Assembly (NCBI RefSeq): GCF_025426255.1 | Contig: NZ_CP104861.1 | Span: 4,526,001 to 4,590,000, forward strand | DNA from: Pseudomonas fragi | GTDB taxonomy: Bacteria > Pseudomonadota > Gammaproteobacteria > Pseudomonadales > Pseudomonadaceae | Length of the DNA stretch: 64,000 nt | Direction of reading: 5' to 3' | Part shown: in pieces, positions 61,340 to 64,000 of the stretch | Numbering within the stretch: position 1 is the first letter of the stretch | Layout: every line of letters begins with the position of its first letter | The notes under the pieces: generated by a model | What the model saw: only the letters and a program-made list of their open reading frames with translations | Told to the model about the DNA's origin: nothing | Database searches by the model: none | Made by a program: the position numbers and the translations under genes

Positions 61340-62353
61340 TCAACCTGGTAGCGAGTCCCCGCGTACCGGAACCACGACCGTGATCGCCTTTACCTGAATA
61401 TCATCGCGCCAGACGCTGGCAGGCACGGGCATGCCGAGGCGGCGAGCGGCAAAAATACCGGGCAGGTTGACCCCGGCTTCACGGGTGTAGCCGATGCCAC
61501 CGGAGTAACGCAGATTGATCTCCAGCAAATGTGGCTGGCCCGCCGCGTCGTCACGGGTTTGCACGTTGACGATACCGTCGCACTTGAAGTGCCGTGCGGC
61601 CTTGATCGCCAGCTCAACCGCTGGGCCGTCGCGCTCGAATGTCTGCATCAGGCCTTGCTTGCGTCGCCCGACATAAGCCACGGCTTCACCGGCCTCGCAC
61701 ACCATGTCTACCGAGCATTCGCTACCTGGCATATAAGGCATGACCAGCAACGGCTTGGGCGTCTCGGACAGGCCATAGGCCTGGGCAAACACGGTCGCGT
61801 TGACTTCATGGGCGTCAGCGTTGGCAAAACTGCGAAACGAGTCGACATCATCGGCCAAACGCCAAAAGCCTTGGCCGTAAATGCCGCGCGTTGGCTTTAC
61901 ACAGACCTGACCGTCGCGGGCCAGTTGGGCGTAGGCCTCTTGCAGCTCGGCCTGGGTGCTCACGGTAATCGCCGGAATACACGCCAGTCCCGCCGCCAAT
62001 GCCTCACGAGTAAACGCCGACTTGTCATCAACCCGTTCAAAGGTGTCCAGGTCCAGAGCACCGGTGATCAGTTGCAGCCCCGCAGATTCGAACTCGCCAC
62101 GGTGCGCTTCATAAACCTGACCCACGCGCCCGGCCAGCACCACCTTGATCTGATGGGCCCGCGCCTGCTCGATGACCCAGTCGATGCGTTCTTGATTGTC
62201 CTGCGGCTCGCGCCAGGCGACATCGGCCAACCCGGTAATTTCAGGGCGACTTTGTCGGTGTGAAGCATAAACCCGTACCGCATCCGGTAGCGCCGCTCGG
62301 GCACCTGCAATCACGTCGCGTTGGCTGGATTGCCCTTCAAGAAACCAGATCAT
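61340..62353 (-). CDS. ATP-grasp ligase of the Ter-associated module
   Basis: The protein has about 337 residues from the ATG complementary to 62351-62353, since AAGGG lies at proper spacing; ATG 62359 and a frame to 62419 are alternatives. ATP-grasp features are RVDDKSAFTREALAAGLACI, VCVKPTRGIYGQGFW (lysine and phosphate-binding loop) and HLLEINLRYSGGIGYT (metal-binding Glu/Asn). It would activate a carboxyl with ATP to form an amide or similar bond. It is the first gene of the cluster; 62354-62529 holds promoters for it and the divergent porin. Confidence 0.87.
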   Translation of the reverse strand: MIWFLEGQSSQRDVIAGARAALPDAVRVYASHRQSRPEITGLADVAWREPQDNQERIDWVIEQARAHQIKVVLAGRVGQVYEAHRGEFESAGLQLITGALDLDTFERVDDKSAFTREALAAGLACIPAITVSTQAELQEAYAQLARDGQVCVKPTRGIYGQGFWRLADDVDSFRSFANADAHEVNATVFAQAYGLSETPKPLLVMPYMPGSECSVDMVCEAGEAVAYVGRRKQGLMQTFERDGPAVELAIKAARHFKCDGIVNVQTRDDAAGQPHLLEINLRYSGGIGYTREAGVNLPGIFAARRLGMPVPASVWRDDIQVKAITVVVPVRGDSLPG

Positions 62354-62529
62354 GAACATCCCTTGGTACGGATAAACGCGGGAGTCTAGCGGATGGGGGC
62401 TACCGACGCCCTTAGTCATTACGGGGATGCCGTGTAACCAAATATGAAAATTATTAACTAACTAGTTCATAATGTGCGGCATCGTGTCGCGCCCTGTCGC
62501 CGACACTTCATATAAAGGAGCACCCGTAG

Positions 62530-63825
62530 ATGTTTTTCTCTTCCCGCGCCCTGCTGAACACCAGCCTGTGCGGCGGCTTGTCATTGCTGGCCCTGGCGCC
62601 TGCCTGCGTACTGGCCGATACCACCGACAACCTGATGAACCGTTCGACCCTGACCGGCGACTGGGGCGGCGAGCGCCAAAAGCTGATCGACAAAGGCGTC
62701 AAGCTGACCGGCGATTACAACTCCGAAACCTTTTCCAACCTGCAGGGCGGGATCAAGCACGGCACTCGTTACTCGCAACAAGTGCGCATCGGTGCCCAGT
62801 TCGACTTGAGCAAAATACTCGGCACCGCCGATGCTGGCCTGGTGCAAATCACCGTCAATGATCGTCGCGGTCACAGTGCTTCCGAAGATCTGGTAGGCAA
62901 CCGCTTGCCGATCCAGGAAAACGCCGGCGGTAACTTCACCCGTCTGTCCGAGTTCAGCTACCAGCGCACCCTGTTTTCCGAAGACCTGACCACCAAGCTG
63001 GGCTTCTTGCCGATGGGCAATGACTTCGGTGGCATGCCGCTGCTGACCAGCTTCGTCAACGCCGGTTTTTGCGCCCACCCGCTGACCCAGTCCAATGGCA
63101 GTGGCTGGACCAACTACCCCACCGGCCACTGGGGCGGTGAGTTGCGCTACACCGTGAGCCCGGCACTGACCCTGCAAACCGCCGTGTTCCAGGTCAACCC
63201 CGAGTACAACAGCCGTTCCTCCGAAGCCTTCAGCATGACCACCAAAGGCACCACGGGGGCGATCATGCCGCTGGAAGCGATCTTCACCAACAACGCCTGG
63301 CTCAATGGCCAATACAAAGTGGGCTGGTACTACGACACGTCCAACACCCGCAAAATTGGCAGCACACAAAAGGCCAACAATCGCACCGGCGCCTATGTGT
63401 TGGTCGACCAGGCCATCTGGCGTGACGAGCAAGACCCCGAAAGCGTGTTGCGCGCCTTTGGCCAGGCGGCCAGCAGCAATGCTGCAACCTCGCCGATGAG
63501 CCATTGGTACTCGGTGGGCCTGGTCAAGCAAAAGCCGTTTGCCAGCCGCCCCAAAGACAGCATCGCCTTCGCCTATGGCCGCGCCGTGTTCAACTCACGC
63601 TCACGGGATGTTCAAGAAGCGGCGGCCAGCAGCCCGGAACAAGCGGACATGATCGCTAACCTGGACAGCGGCGAGCAGTTGCTCGAACTCAACTATGGCG
63701 CGCAAGTCACGCCGTGGTTGCTGTTGCGCCCGGACCTGCAATACATCATCGAGCCGGGGGCCTTCTACGGCGCCAGCCGCAGCAATGCGCTGGTCGCGGG
63801 ATTGCAGGTTAAAGCCACGTTCTGA
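62530..63825 (+). CDS. oprB: Carbohydrate-selective porin, OprB family
   Basis: The 431-residue outer-membrane protein has a signal peptide (LLNTSLCGGLSLLALAPACVLA). The OprB start LTGDWGGERQKLIDKGVKLTGDYNSE is typical, followed by amphipathic strands and a C-terminal Phe (VKATF). AAGGAG lies just upstream. It lets sugars pass the outer membrane. No sugar ABC importer is in view. It is divergent from the Ter cluster. Confidence 0.92.
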   Translation: MFFSSRALLNTSLCGGLSLLALAPACVLADTTDNLMNRSTLTGDWGGERQKLIDKGVKLTGDYNSETFSNLQGGIKHGTRYSQQVRIGAQFDLSKILGTADAGLVQITVNDRRGHSASEDLVGNRLPIQENAGGNFTRLSEFSYQRTLFSEDLTTKLGFLPMGNDFGGMPLLTSFVNAGFCAHPLTQSNGSGWTNYPTGHWGGELRYTVSPALTLQTAVFQVNPEYNSRSSEAFSMTTKGTTGAIMPLEAIFTNNAWLNGQYKVGWYYDTSNTRKIGSTQKANNRTGAYVLVDQAIWRDEQDPESVLRAFGQAASSNAATSPMSHWYSVGLVKQKPFASRPKDSIAFAYGRAVFNSRSRDVQEAAASSPEQADMIANLDSGEQLLELNYGAQVTPWLLLRPDLQYIIEPGAFYGASRSNALVAGLQVKATF

Positions 63826-63830
63826 CCGAC

Positions 63831-63964
63831 AACCCTCTGTAAATACTCTGTTCCAGATCAAGCCCCCAGTGGGAGCGAGCCTGCTCGCGAATGTTCTTCG
63901 CGAGCAGGCTCGCTCCCACGCTTGAAGTATCTCTCTCCACTGACGAGGAACAAAGGCTGCGATC
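63831..63964. repeat. Compound repeat, copy 3
   Basis: The REPIN core at 63869-63919 has perfect 23-base arms with a 5-base loop. The left flank (CTCTGTAAATACTCTG... CAAGCCCC) and right flank (CGCTTGAAGTATCTCT, then AAAGGCTGCGAT) match copy 1 at 28518 in the same direction. It lies six bases after the oprB stop. The remaining bases to 64000 show nothing recognisable. Confidence 0.9.
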
Positions 63965-64000
63965 GAGTGCAAAACAGTCGTAAAAGACTTTAACGATCGC

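Noticed and set aside
1..64000. tRNA, rRNA, prophage, integrase, transposase or attachment site
   Set aside because: None was recognised on either strand.

Overview
The window looks like a chromosomal segment of a Pseudomonas of the fluorescens/fragi lineage. The evidence is the gene order nasS-nasT-transporter-kinase/phosphatase-nirB-nirD-nitrate reductase-cobA, which matches the assimilatory nitrate locus of that genus, together with many REP/REPIN-type intergenic hairpins, an OprB porin and high-GC coding sequence throughout. No phage, plasmid, insertion sequence, tRNA, rRNA or CRISPR array was found.

Region 1 (1-18.9 kb) is an organosulfur scavenging block. After a truncated aldo/keto reductase come a SutR-like XRE-cupin regulator, a flavin monooxygenase, a peptide/nickel-type ABC importer with a fused double ATPase, and a DszC/SfnB-like flavoprotein on the + strand. 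On the - strand run an AtsK-like Fe(II)/2-oxoglutarate dioxygenase, a two-permease SsuABC-type importer, a DszA/NtaA-type monooxygenase, and a second SsuABC-type importer with an additional small binding protein. Together they would take up organosulfur compounds and release sulfite or sulfate from them.

Region 2 (19.1-23.4 kb) holds a BenE-type permease divergent from a MocR-type regulator, a DUF6124 gene with a long structured leader, and a RelBE-type toxin-antitoxin pair with a palindromic operator. Region 3 (23.5-35.3 kb) is nitrate assimilation: the NasS/NasT sensor-antiterminator, then two transcription units. Each unit starts with a sigma-54 promoter-like sequence followed by a leader with ANTAR-type hexaloop hairpins overlapping an intrinsic terminator. 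They encode a nitrate transporter plus PP2C/kinase fusion, and nirB-nirD-nitrate reductase-cobA. Region 4 (35.3-40.4 kb) is galactarate/glucarate catabolism (garD, MFS importer, kdgD, FadR-type regulator) with a candidate operator.

Region 5 (40.7-51.8 kb) holds two autotransporters (a subtilisin-type protease and a beta-helix protein) flanking a 1573-residue SF1 helicase with a Vsr/DUF559-like nuclease end, a candidate defence protein. Region 6 (51.9-62.4 kb) is a 12-gene, one-direction Ter cluster. Six upstream genes (ATP-grasp, phosphoribosyltransferase, HAD, StiP/Pelota, HpcH-like lyase, HAD) form a predicted but little-characterised biosynthetic module, followed by terZ-A-B-C and two TerD-type genes. 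An OprB porin and a third copy of a compound REPIN repeat close the window.
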